Of a stretch of DNA of 64,000 nucleotides, positions 10,911 to 19,403 are shown piece by piece; the first letter of the stretch is position 1, and every line of letters starts with the position of its first letter. Source of the stretch: Sepiola atlantica (Eukaryota > Mollusca > Cephalopoda > Sepiida > Sepiolidae); assembly GCA_963556195.1 (NCBI GenBank), contig OY744535.1, positions 89,874,949 to 89,938,948 on the forward strand, written 5' to 3'. The notes beneath the pieces were generated by a model. That model had not been told where the DNA came from and searched no databases. It saw only the letters and a list, made by a program, of their open reading frames with translations. The position numbers were made by a program, and so were the translations under genes.

Positions 10911-11059
10911 TGATAATATCATGATAATTGTTGAGGTTATTAGTGCTATATGAATAGCTAGTTCATTAAGTTATGTGTAATTGGGGTTGTTAATAGAGTT
11001 AGTCAGTAAAGCTATATGTCTATTTAGTATAGGGATTGTTGATAAATTGTTTTGTTCGC

Positions 11060-11640
11060 GATCTGTGTGAATCTGGAGAGCTTTTATTTTTCAGTTTTGT
11101 ATAACAGATGTACGGTACTGAAGTGTTTTGAGGATGTATACAATGTATTTAAATTTCATATTTAGATATTCGTTGCTGCATATCCTCAGCGATCTGAGGT
11201 AAAATCCAATAATCATTCTTATTGGTTGGTGTACGGTAGACCTAAGAATATAATTAATTGTTGTTGTTTATTAATAACATTTCAAGAAAAGTTATGGAGT
11301 TATAGTTTTTTTTTTCGAAAGTAAATTTAAAGTAGGTTATATTTTATCTAGTCTATTAGTAATGTTTGATATTTTAGTGGTTATTGGGAATAAAATTAAG
11401 ATGACATCTATGTGTCTGTAGTATGACACATTTTTAGATAGTCTATATATTAAGGGTCACGCTTTCAAGAAATTCTAAAAATAAACATAATAGGGCACAA
11501 TTAAGTCAATCCGCTATTGAAAGTAAAATAAGTTGTGTTAGTGCATACATTTATAATATTAATTATGTTATTAACTGGAAAGAGTAAGCTGATATTTATT
11601 TTGTTAAGGTTGTAAATACCACATTTTAGTGGGAGTATTG
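11060..11640 (-). pseudogene. Reverse transcriptase remnant of PLE 1
   Basis: Reading down from 11500, the minus strand gives FLEFLESVTLNI, then a 'YYRHIDVILI' block. This is motif C of a PLE polymerase with the second Asp changed to Val. It then gives a thumb block with 'LRSLRICSNEYLNM' and 'KALQIHTDREQNN'. Parallel blocks occur in PLE 2 (ALRICSSAHLYN and KAFNIHKKDR), so the two belong to one family. At least three frame changes and several stops separate the blocks. Confidence 0.7.
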
Positions 11641-11694
11641 GTATATAATGATTCTATATGCAGGCTGTTCATGGTTTTATTAGGTCTCTTTTAA

Positions 11695-11697
<3 letters not shown>

Positions 11698-11759
<62 letters not shown>
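11698..11759. repeat. (TA)n microsatellite
   Basis: A pure TA array ending in TGTGTG, about 18 bp before the hammerhead at 11778. Confidence 0.95.
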
Positions 11760-11770
<11 letters not shown>

Positions 11771-11777
11771 CTTTTTA

Positions 11778-11824
11778 CCTACATACGACGTCGTTTCGGG
11801 TTTTCTTGCTCTCATCAGTGTAGG
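11778..11824 (-). ncRNA. Hammerhead ribozyme, type I, family C
   Basis: All conserved parts are present on the minus strand. Stem I is CCUACA paired with UGUAGG (6 bp). The core is CUGAUGA. A weak stem II/loop of 14 nt follows, then GAA. Stem III is the palindrome ACGAC/GUCGU. The cleavage position is A after U (U-A). The base order is that of type I hammerheads, with minimal stem III as known from Penelope-like elements. Stem II is poor: G-C, an A.C mismatch, then G-C. Cleavage may be weak, or may require dimerisation through stem III. It lies just upstream of PLE 1 on the coding strand. Confidence 0.72.
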
Positions 11825-11943
11825 AGTGGCTGTTACAGGCGGTCGCATAATCTCGAACACATAGAGTAATTAAAAGAAAAGGTACATTTACCCGGAAGGC
11901 GAGGGAAGAAAGAGTCTTTTGTTCAACGCTAGAGCAAAACTTA

Positions 11944-11948
<5 letters not shown>

Positions 11949-11993
<45 letters not shown>
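11949..11993. repeat. (TA)n microsatellite
   Basis: A pure TA array of about 45 bp. Confidence 0.95.
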
Positions 11994-11995
<2 letters not shown>

Positions 11996-12102
11996 CCAGG
12001 TAGGGTAAAAATCCACAGAGTAGAAATCCAAAGGGTAGTAATCGAAAGGGAATCAAACCGAGCTTATAAAAGAGTGCTCAATATGAATATAAAGCTGTAT
12101 TG

Positions 12103-12245
12103 TGAATGTGTTTCTATTCAAATATGTACAAAGTCTGCTACACTGACATGTCGATATTATCGATCTACAGCTATCAAGAGCTGAGGGCTCATCAGGCAGA
12201 AGGTTTATTTGTGATCCAACCCGGTCGATGAAATCCAGGAAGAAT
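12103..12245 (+). repeat. Inverted repeat pair, left copy
   Basis: The stretch from 'attcaaatatgtacaaa' to 'atgaaatccaggaagaa' is a diverged reverse complement of 13062-13216. Both copies carry 'ctgctacactg', a short hairpin (tcgata/tatcga) and 'ctcatcaggcag'. The pair lies about 0.8 kb apart, with (TA)n tracts between and outside. The layout resembles the other pLTR-like pairs here, but I find no hammerhead 3' half. Confidence 0.75.
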
Positions 12246-12565
12246 GGAGCTAAGCAAAAAAAGAACGACTGATAGTCATGTGACCAATTATTTAAAAAGA
12301 TTGGCCGTTAGAAAACTTTAGTTTTACAATAATTCATAAGCTGGGGCAGGGAAGCTGAGGGAAAGGAAAATAAGGAAAAGGAGAAGATAAAGAAAGAGAA
12401 GTATAAGGAGTGTTAGGGGCGGGTGTCTACAGCTATTTAAAAGTTGTTGGGGTGGGAGGGGGTTATGTGTCTAGTCCGTCGCCATGACGCGACAGATAGT
12501 TTGCAAGTGGGATTTTGTCGCGTGTCAAAGAATTGGGGATATTTTGACCGATTTAATATAAACGG

Positions 12566-12566
<1 letters not shown>
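12246..12566. other. Purine-rich unannotated stretch
   Basis: Contains a purine-rich run around 12350-12420 (GGAAA, AGGAGAAG steps). No coding sequence is recognised. Confidence 0.35.

Positions 12567-12621
<55 letters not shown>
12567..12621. repeat. (TA)n microsatellite
   Basis: A pure TA array followed by TGTG-rich sequence. Confidence 0.95.
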
Positions 12622-12631
<10 letters not shown>

Positions 12632-13060
12632 ATGGGTTTGTATGTGTGTATAGATATTCCTCATATACTTAATCTTGGCCAACAAATTCAATATTTAATT
12701 CACAAAACCCCACAAAGGTCAACTACATATCACCAAAATCATATTTAAACTCATATATTGCTTTCATTTCTCAAAATTACTTCTCCCACCATTTCTAGTC
12801 CCCCCACCCATGGACCATAATTTATTTTTAACAATTTTAACTAAAACACCTTACCGGCAATATTATCTTTAATCTTCTGACAAGCATTAATACAATTACA
12901 ACTAATAATAAAATTTATTAATACCACTGCTATTAATTTATATATGACTTTTACTAAAAATAAAAGCAATTACCACTATGTTTTTAAGTCATTACTAAAT
13001 ATTACTTAGAATGCATCTATTTATCACCCAAAATAATTAAAACTAAATGGTAATAGGTCG
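12622..13060. other. AT-rich sequence, nothing recognised
   Basis: Pyrimidine-biased AT-rich sequence with many ACTA and TTAC steps and no gene signal. Confidence 0.4.
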
Positions 13061-13061
13061 A

Positions 13062-13209
13062 AATCATTCTTCCTGGATTTCATCGACCGGATTGAATCAC
13101 AAGAAAAGTGATCATCTGCCTGATGAGACCTCAGCTCTTGATAGCTGTAGATCGATAACATCGACATGCCAGTGTAGCAGATTTTGTACATGTTTTAATA
13201 AACAAACAT

Positions 13210-13216
<7 letters not shown>
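13062..13216 (-). repeat. Inverted repeat pair, right copy
   Basis: Reverse complement of 12103-12245 with scattered substitutions. It ends at the (TA)n tract at 13214. Confidence 0.75.

Positions 13217-13265
<49 letters not shown>
13214..13265. repeat. (TA)n microsatellite
   Basis: A pure TA array separating the repeat ending near 13213 from the pLTR-like unit starting near 13266. Confidence 0.95.
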
Positions 13266-13270
<5 letters not shown>

Positions 13271-13440
13271 AATGACAAACGGAAAACAAGTTAAAGTGCA
13301 GGAGAAAAAAAAAACAAGTGTTTGACCGGTTTCGTTCGTGACGAACGTCTTCAGAAATGAAGATATGGAAATACTTTTATTTTGAAAGCACACACATGGG
13401 ATGAGGGAAGGATGAACTGATTGAACAATATGAGAAGACA
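13266..13440 (-). repeat. pLTR-like unit E, minus-strand copy
   Basis: Reverse complement of about 15885-16055: shared phrases include 'aatgacaaacggaaaacaag', 'gaccggtttcgttcgtg' and 'cacacacatgggatgaggga'. The unit starts at a (TA)n tract and contains a hammerhead-like fold (13321-13357). Confidence 0.8.
13321..13357 (-). ncRNA. Hammerhead-like ribozyme, family E, minus copy
   Basis: Minus strand: stem I UUU/AAA (3 bp), core CUGAAGA, one extra C, stem II GUUCG/CGAAC with loop UCA, then GAA, stem III ACC/GGU and C at the cleavage position (triplet GUC, the most favourable). The one departure from the consensus is the single unpaired C between the core and stem II. The stem could also be drawn one pair longer, leaving G12 missing. 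Confidence 0.55.
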
Positions 13441-13734
13441 TTAAGTGAAGTTGGAATATGATAAGTGGGTGACACATTCTTCTATGTTTCTTATTCTTCT
13501 GTTTATATTTTTATTTATTTTCTTACTCTTTTTTGCTATCACACCTAATGACCTAGTATGGAGAAGGCGGTGGAGGGGAAAGGCAGCAAGAGAGAAGCTG
13601 GCTAAGGTAAACAAATGGGATGTGCATGAAATTGATACACTGGATGTTAGAACCTAAAGATTAATAAGAATGAAACAGGGATAGGTCTGCTAATGTGTCA
13701 CATATAATGTTTTTAAGAGCAATTCAGTAAAATG

Positions 13735-13812
13735 AAAAGACGTGGTGGACAAAATGTGTGAAAAATGAAACAAACGGGAAAACAGGTTTAAGAGTAGGAG
13801 AAAAACAAATAT
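13735..13812 (-). repeat. Second, truncated copy of unit E
   Basis: Contains 'gacgtggtggacaaaatgtg', 'caaacgggaaaacagg' and 'aggagaaaaac', matching the reverse complement of 16005-16075. It is cut before the hammerhead-like part. The stretch from 13441 to 13734 holds no recognisable gene. Confidence 0.7.
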
Positions 13813-13819
13813 ATATATA

Positions 13820-14186
13820 TAAAGTGGTTTAAGGTTCATATTTTTTTTAAGAAGCATCTATTGTTAAATTTAATAAGGAATAGGTAAAATAGATATCTTT
13901 TGAAGCATTAAAGATGCGATATCAATTTTTTTTTTAAATAAAAATAAATCGAAACCGATTTTTTTTTTTGGCGAAATATCTGTATCACTTTTAACTAACA
14001 AAGAAAATGGAAGTTTATGATATAAATAAAGAAGAAAAAAAATCGGTTTCGATTTATTTTTATTTTTTGTAAAAAAAAATTGATATCGCATCTTTCAATT
14101 GCTTCAAAAGGTATTTATTTTCCCTATTCCTTATTAAATTTAACAATAGATGCTTCTTAACAAAAAATATGAACCATAAAACTATT
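13820..14186. mobile_element. Foldback element with long arms
   Basis: The left arm (about 13820-13965) and the right arm (about 14040-14186) are near-perfect reverse complements, for example 'aagcatctattgttaaattt' and its complement, and 'aaatcgaaaccgattttttt' and its complement. The central 75 bp are unpaired. No coding capacity is visible, so this is a MITE-like or foldback unit. The 73-residue minus-strand frame across it is an artefact of the A/T-rich arms. Confidence 0.8.
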
Positions 14187-14515
14187 TATACCGATCACGT
14201 GCGCATTCACCATCTCATATTTGAAAGGTGGGAAACAACAACACACCCCTTTGGCCCGGCTGCAAAAACAGAAGCCGGGGGGAAGAAAACTACATATCCG
14301 ATGACATCAGGATATATGACACACCGATGAGGCCAAGTTTTGGCGAAATATCTGTATCACTTTAAACTAACAAAAAAAATGGAAGTTTATAATAAAAAAA
14401 GAAGAAAAAAATCGGTTTCGATTTATTTTTATTTTAAAAAAAAATTAATATCGCATCTTTAATGCTTCAAAAGGTATTTATTTTACCTATTCCTTATTAT
14501 ATATATATATATTTC
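14187..14515. repeat. Partial third arm of the foldback element plus GC-rich spacer
   Basis: 14340-14505 is a direct partial copy of 13968-14130 ('ggcgaaatatctgtatcac' to 'taccta ttccttatt'). The preceding 150 bp are unusually GC-rich for the window and contain a hairpin (cccggct/agccggg, near 14256-14282). Confidence 0.7.
14324..14358 (+). ncRNA. Hammerhead-like fold, degenerate
   Basis: CCGAUGA (consensus CUGANGA) is followed by an extra G, stem GCCAA/UUGGC with loop GUU, then GAA, stem III AUA/UAU with a UCUG loop, and C at the cleavage position. Stem I does not form and the conserved U is C. It is a suggestive but probably inactive copy. The 3' half recurs in the foldback element near 13970. 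Confidence 0.25.
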
Positions 14516-14714
14516 AAAAATAGAAAATAAGGGTTAAGTTAGGGAGAGATGTATCAAAATGATTAGAGTATCAAAGAGAGCTTGCGATTATCACTAAATA
14601 TATACATACACACATATGAATATGCATATACATATATATATATACATATATACACACATACACACATGTTTTAATATATATATATATTGATATTTAATCA
14701 GGGTCGCAGTGGTG

Positions 14715-15110
14715 TAATATATTACATTGTTTTAGTGCGACTTCTGCTAAATGCCTGCTTATGGTATCAGAACCGAGCCTTAGGTTGAAGTTTGATGGTG
14801 ATGAAAGGAGTATAGTCGCGCTTTCCATGCATGTGCGACGTGAGAGTGAGTGTTTGTTCTTGAGGAGAGTGCAGTCTGAAAGGTTTAGATTGTGGCAGAG
14901 AGTGTTCCTGTGTGTGATAGAGAATTAGTGGAAATGTCATGTTAGAGGTCTCGCTTGTGTTCGTAAATGCGAGACTCTAAGTTTCTGGACGTTTCCCTAA
15001 TGTAGAACATCAGACATGCGGCGCATTTTGTCTTGTAGATGCCGGCAGAGTGAGAGGTGGCCTGGGGGCGGTGTTTCGTATTAAGTAGATCTTTAATAGT
15101 TTTTGAGGTG
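14715..15110 (-). pseudogene. GIY-YIG endonuclease domain of PLE 2
   Basis: From about 15055 the minus strand reads SHSAGIYKTKCAACLMFYI, then RETSRNLESRIYEHKRDL. The first triplet GIY is intact. The second appears as Tyr-Ile-Arg instead of Tyr-Ile-Gly. The conserved Arg and the Glu-His of the catalytic helix are present. A Cys pair (C-x-x-C) follows GIY, as in many PLEs. A stop after RDL and a frameshift near 15235, relative to the polymerase frame, break the protein. Confidence 0.75.
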
Positions 15111-15185
15111 GATGTTACTATATTTATGTCGGGTTTGACTTGTAGGGAGATAGGTATGGGGTTATTATGGAGAACTATGTAAGAT

Positions 15186-15887
15186 TTATTTTCTTCCGTT
15201 GTGTTGGTTATTTTGTGAGGATATACTTTTGTGGGGTCGGTCTTTTTTGTGGATATTGAAAGCTTTTTGTTTAGCGTTAAGGATGAAGGATTGAGGATAT
15301 TTTAGAGCTTGGTATGTCTTTTGAATATAGGATTCTTCATTGTAGAGATGGGCGGAGCTGCAAATTCGCAGAGCTTTGAGAAACGATCTTATGATCATTC
15401 CGGATTTTGTATTGTTGTTGTGGTAGGAGTAAAAATGTATGACGTCATTTTTGTTAGTTGTTTTCCTAAAGACTGAGAAGTTCAGTCCATTAGGGGTGTT
15501 AAAAAGAGTGATATCAAGGAAGTTAAGGATGTGGTTATTTTCTGGTTCGGAGGTGAAAGAAATGGTGTGTTCGATTTTATTGAGATGTTCGACTATGTCG
15601 GGGAGATTAATGTGATGTGGGTAAATAAGGAGTGTGTCGTCTATGTATCTAAAGTAGTGGGAGTTCTTGAGTAGAATTGATTTGAATGGACCGTTCTCTA
15701 GGAATTCTAGGAAAAGACAGGCGAGAGGGGAGCCCAAGGGTAGACAAATGTTTTTCTTGTATAGCATATTGTTAAAGATAAAGTGGCATTGTTGTGTTAT
15801 TAGATAGAATAGTTTGATAATTTGAGTGGTGGGGAGGGGGAGTTTACTTTTGGATTTGATAAGATGAATTTTTGGAATCTGGTCCAA
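15186..15887 (-). pseudogene. Reverse transcriptase fragment of PLE 2 (motifs B to thumb)
   Basis: This open frame of 233 residues is one of the longest in the window. It starts inside the polymerase and has no real start codon context. Motif B (LPLGSPLACLFLEFLE) is at residues 50-65 and motif C (YFRYIDDTLLI) at about 79-89, with both catalytic Asp intact. Motif D/E (NFLDITLF) is near 122. The PLE thumb block (ALRICSSAHLYNEESY) is near 170. The frame ends through a frameshift just before the endonuclease. The polymerase would extend the nicked target end on the RNA template. Without fingers and motif A this copy is inactive. Confidence 0.8.
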
Positions 15888-15889
15888 TC

Positions 15890-16101
15890 AGATCAGCCTT
15901 CCCTCATCCCATGTGTGTGCCTTCAAAATAAAATTATTTCCATATCTTCAATTCTGAAGACTTTCCGCCACGAACGAAACCGGTCAAAATCTCTTGCTTT
16001 TGTTTTTCTCCTGTTCTTTAACTTGCTTTCCATTTGTCATTTTTTTTACACTATTTGCCCACCACGACATTTCATTTTCATGAATTATCGTGTACCTTAC
16101 C

Positions 16102-16103
<2 letters not shown>
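15890..16103 (+). repeat. pLTR-like unit E, plus-strand copy
   Basis: Inverted relative to 13266-13440, starting 'ccttccctcatcccatgtgt' and ending at a (TA)n tract. It includes a further part ('cccaccacgacatttcatt') that matches 13735-13760. It lies directly upstream of PLE 2 but in the opposite orientation. Confidence 0.8.
15952..15988 (+). ncRNA. Hammerhead-like ribozyme, family E, plus copy
   Basis: CUGAAGA at 15954, GAA-ACC-GGU-C at 15976-15985, and UU/AA next to the core for stem I. Stem II has decayed relative to the 13.3 kb copy (CUUUCCGCCACGAAC), so this copy is probably inactive. Confidence 0.45.

Positions 16104-16155
<52 letters not shown>
16104..16155. repeat. (TA)n microsatellite
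   Basis: A pure TA array between unit E and the 5' pLTR of PLE 3. Confidence 0.95.
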
Positions 16156-16158
<3 letters not shown>

Positions 16159-16738
16159 GTTGACTTTTCTTTGTGAGAAGTTGGATTTAGAATTCCCATA
16201 CTATCATTGGATTAGAATGGTAACTTGTGAGCGGTCTTGAATGATTTAGTTCTTTTGTTTTCTTGTGGGGGGGGATTTATTCATCATTGTACCGGCCGAC
16301 GTGAAAGTGTATTATCGCACATTGTTCCGGTTTTGTGGTTTTATTGAATGTATTTGGGACCGATTATTTGCTTGTTGGCTTGGTGGAAGAAATAATGCAC
16401 GAGCTACTTTTCTAAGACTTTTCTAGGACTTTCTTTTTTTATCGTTGTTCTTCCTTGCTTTTTAAGTTTGACTTTTATTTTTATTTTTATTTTTTTCCTC
16501 TTCTCTTCTTAAGTGACCTCAACTATTACAACGCCACATTGTGTTTTGTCGGCAGTTGAAACCAGTATTCCAGACATTTAATTTCCTTGAAGATCTGCCA
16601 AGCAAGTAACTGCTTGGTAGTGAAACACGTGTAGGAAAAAACATTTAATTTGAATAAATAGTATTTGTAAGAAAAAATATATTTAATGGTGATCATTGGT
16701 TTCTTGAAAGGAATGCTTTGGTAAGCTATCATAAAATC
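16156..16738 (+). repeat. 5' pLTR of PLE 3 (unit A)
   Basis: Direct copy of 20623-21220, from 'gtgttgacttttctttgtg' to 'ataaaatcacatataa'. It is cut on the left by the TA tract and so lacks about 40 bp that precede this point in the other copies (the 'aattgaaataagactct' part). Other copies lie at 33025-33604 (reverse) and 33609-34232. All four carry an antisense 68-residue open frame, which I regard as chance. Confidence 0.9.
16582..16638 (+). ncRNA. Hammerhead ribozyme, family A, 5' pLTR copy
   Basis: Same fold as the 34.07 kb copy: stem I UUUCC/GGAAA, long stem II, GAA, stem III ACAC/GUGU, A at the cleavage site. The core here is UUGAAGA: the invariant first C is U, which should abolish or strongly reduce cleavage. 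Confidence 0.7.
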
Positions 16739-16831
16739 ACATATAAATGCTCTGTACTCTGTAATCGAGTATCATCGACCTTGTTTTTTATTGGAACAAC
16801 CCCGGTCTTCACTGAATGATCTATTTTATAA

Positions 16832-17707
16832 GTGAAAAATCTAAATCTATATTCTGCTCCCCAAAGTGAGCTGCTATTTAATACCGGAGTGACCAGGATG
16901 TTTGCCAAAGAGGAGATAATTTTCTCACCCAAAAACATTTCCATACCAAACCACAAAGCATACATAATGGACATGGTCCAGGCGGTCCATGCATTCTTGA
17001 AGAGAGTCCGATGGCGGGTAATTCACCACAACCTGGGATCGACTAGGGAGTTGAGCAACGTGAATCCACCTTCTGGCGCTTCTGAACCCCATGAGTATGC
17101 ATCTGACACTGAGGATAATTTACCAACAGCCTCATATAGAAAATTCTATAAAATAGGAACTCACAAGAACCCACCTCACATCCCTGCATTAGAAAGCTTC
17201 GAAGCGGATATGCATAATATGGTTAAAAACATCAAAACCAAAAACAGATCACAATATTGGAATCCTACCATTGAACATATCCATAGGACACAGACACGGA
17301 TTAGGAATAACTCTAACATCACAGTTCCAGCGGATAAAACTTTAAACACATACTCCATGAATATGGAAACATACAACAACCTAATCCTGAAGGAACTGAA
17401 TGAAAACTACAAGACCGTAGGGAACGGGGTGTTACAGGATATTAACTTGGCCGCTCTTAAGATCTGCTCTGAGATTGGTATGGAAGGTAATGTTGAGATC
17501 TATACCCCTAAATGCCCTCGTTTCACTCTTAAGGATCATAAGCCAGATTTTAGTAATAACCCATCCATTAGACTGATCTCGCCGTGTATTTCAGACATGG
17601 GTGTAATCAGCAAAAAAATACTAGACAGAATATTGCCAGGAATTAAACGCAGAACTCAATTGAATCTGTGGACCTCATCAGAAGAAGTGCTAAGTTGGTA
17701 TAAATAA
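16832..17707 (+). pseudogene. PLE 3 pol, N-terminal region and start of reverse transcriptase
   Basis: This frame encodes 291 residues from the ATG at 16832. The first 200 residues are the PLE-specific N-terminal region, with FNTGVTRMFAKEEI near the start. The polymerase begins near residue 225 with the conserved 'PRFTLKDHKPDF-NNPSIRLISP' block (residue numbering approximate), which forms the fingers of PLE polymerases. It ends at a TAA (17705-17707). The downstream frame at 17738 is in the same phase, so this is a single in-frame nonsense change after 'SWYK'. An upstream ATG is not obvious. Residues before the ATG do not continue the similarity. Confidence 0.82.
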
Positions 17708-19041
17708 TTACACATTACTAATCAAAGTAAATTTATAATGTTTGATATAGATTCATACTATCCCTCCATATCCTCTACTTTACTTGAAAAGGCGCTTACC
17801 ATGGCTAGAAACGAATCCAACATTACAAACTTAGAGATGGATATAATTAGACTAGCCAGAAGGACGCTAATATCCTACAATGATAAGTTATGGACTAGAA
17901 AGGATAGGGAAAACAATTTCGATATTACTATGGGTCACCGGACTCAGCGCAGCTTACTGACCTGGTAGGGATATATATCCTCAGAGAAATTTGTATGAAA
18001 ATACCTGAACTGGCGGGCGGTCTATATAGGGACGACGCTTTATTCTTTGTCAACACAAGTATAAGGAATCTTGAAACTAAGAAGAAAAAACTCAATATAT
18101 TCTTCAGCTCAATACAACTTAGCGTAACTACAGATATAAACTACCGGAGGGTCAATTTTTTGGATATTACGCTTGATCTATGCAACAACACATATGAACC
18201 TTATCACAAGCCCAACCACACACTCTACTATATCGACGCTAAATCGAATCACCCACCGATGGTGAAAAGAGCCATTATTCCTGGAATATCGAGTAGGATA
18301 TCTAAGCTGTCCAAGAATCAACAAATATTCGACAGCAGTAAGCAATTCTACAATGAAGCTTTAAACAGATCAGGATACAAGGAAAAAATTAATTACCTTG
18401 TGCCTCCTTCGGTTGGGAATGGGGGACTAAACGGGAGACCGATTGCCTCTCGATCAATGGTTTCATATAATAGGGCAATGGGCAAGGCTAGATATAGGAG
18501 ACCTGGTGTATCCCACGGTAATGTAAACCAGGTAGGGTGGGAACCGGTTGATGATAATATTCGTGAAGTTGGAAGTAACGAATTGAACTCACATGCTACC
18601 CAAAACGGGGGGGGGGAAGGTAGGAAGAAAAATAGGAGAAGGACCACTACATGGTTCAACCCCTACTATAGCCAGCATATTAAGACTAACATCCCAAAGA
18701 TTTTGTATAGCATAGTGGAAAAAAACTTTCCAAGGGATAGCAGATTGGGGGGAATCATTAACAAAAATACTGTAAAACTGTCTTATTCAACCTGTAGAAA
18801 TATAGCCACATCCATCATAGGATATAATAATTCTAAGATAACTAAAACAAGGGAAGCCATGTTCTCTTCTGGTGTTGATCCCAGTAACACCAGTTCAGTG
18901 AGAACCTCCATTATAAATAACCATAGTAGTAGAACATCCAGCAACGGCCCAGCACACAACTGTAACTGCAGAGCTTCTAACATCTGTCTACTGGGGGGGG
19001 GAACTGTAGAGTTTCAAGCATTGTCTACAAATGCGATGTGA
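17708..19041 (+). pseudogene. PLE 3 pol, reverse transcriptase palm, thumb and Cys-rich linker
   Basis: Two frames (17738-17968 and 17995-19041). The first carries motif A (MFDIDSYYPSISSTLLEKAL). The second carries motif C (GGLYRDDALFF, both Asp intact) and motif D/E (VNFLDITLDL). It also has the PLE block 'YHKPNHTLYYIDAKSNHPP', followed by a 'TTTWFNPYYSQHIKTNI' block and 'NTVKLSYSTCRNI'. A one-base frameshift lies near 17940 within motif B: the Met-Gly is in the upstream frame and 'SAQLTDLVGIYIL' in the other. The linker has Cys-Asn-Cys and further Cys residues, a likely zinc finger. A run of G at about 18992-18999 causes the second frameshift, before the endonuclease. Confidence 0.85.
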
Positions 19042-19403
19042 TAACAGAGAGTAGTAGGAAATCATATATCGGTCTAACCGGGGGTGAGTTCAAAGATAGA
19101 TTCAGAAACCACATGAGTTCCTTCAGGGGAGGCCAAAGGGAAGACATAGATAGGCCTAACACTTCTGTTGGACATTTTGTGAGAAACATCATTGCTAGGC
19201 AAGACCCTTTCGAACTGAAATGGTCAATTTTAGGGAGGGCTAACAAATATAAACCGGACAAAAAGAAGAGATGCAACCTATGTGCATTGAAGTCGTACCA
19301 CATCATGACATCTAGAGATAATTTACTGAACGCTAGGCAGGAAATACTACAATGCTGTCTGCATAGAAACCGTTACCTGTTATCAAGCCTAAAAGCTGGA
19401 TAG
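19038..19403 (+). pseudogene. PLE 3 pol, GIY-YIG endonuclease domain
   Basis: This 121-residue frame starts after the poly-G frameshift. In the restored frame it would follow 'SSIVYKCDVITES' directly. The signature 'SYIGLTGGEFKDRFRNHMSSFR' holds the YIG part, the catalytic Arg and the following His helix. Downstream, 'WSILGRANKYKPDKKKRCNLCALKSYHI' has the Cys-x-x-Cys typical of this PLE branch, and 'CLHRNRYLLSS' ends the domain. The GIY triplet is replaced by Ile-Val-Tyr. The domain nicks chromosomal DNA to prime reverse transcription. It looks structurally intact apart from the upstream frame break. The minus-strand frame here is a shadow. Confidence 0.85.

Larger units (their letters stand above)
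10600..11830 (-). mobile_element. Penelope-like element 1 (remnant), minus strand
   Basis: Minus-strand reading gives a broken reverse transcriptase C-terminal half followed by a GIY-YIG endonuclease. That domain order is diagnostic of Penelope-like elements. A hammerhead ribozyme sits at the upstream end (11778-11824), next to a (TA)n tract. The coding part resembles PLE 2 at 14.7-15.9 kb. All frames are interrupted. The N-terminal and finger/palm start of the polymerase are missing. Confidence 0.75.
14690..15890 (-). mobile_element. Penelope-like element 2, minus strand, 5'-truncated
   Basis: A 233-residue reverse transcriptase fragment is followed on the same strand by a GIY-YIG endonuclease, the PLE order. 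The element lacks the polymerase N-terminal third. It abuts unit E (15890-16103) upstream and TA-rich sequence downstream. Sequence blocks are shared with PLE 1. Confidence 0.85.

Noticed and set aside
13112..13216. CTGATGAG in both copies of the 12.1/13.1 kb inverted repeat
   Set aside because: The 5' hammerhead core is present, but no GAA with a palindromic stem III follows at a plausible distance (the region reads GATAA). It is not called a ribozyme.
16526..16732. Conserved 68-residue antisense frame in unit A, also at 21005-21211, 33140-33346 and 34018-34224
   Set aside because: It is open in all four copies, but the copies are only a few percent diverged and the frame has no recognisable motif. 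The conserved part overlaps the hammerhead stem, which explains the constraint.
18393..19306. Antisense frames across PLE 3
   Set aside because: Shadows of the pol frame on the plus strand.
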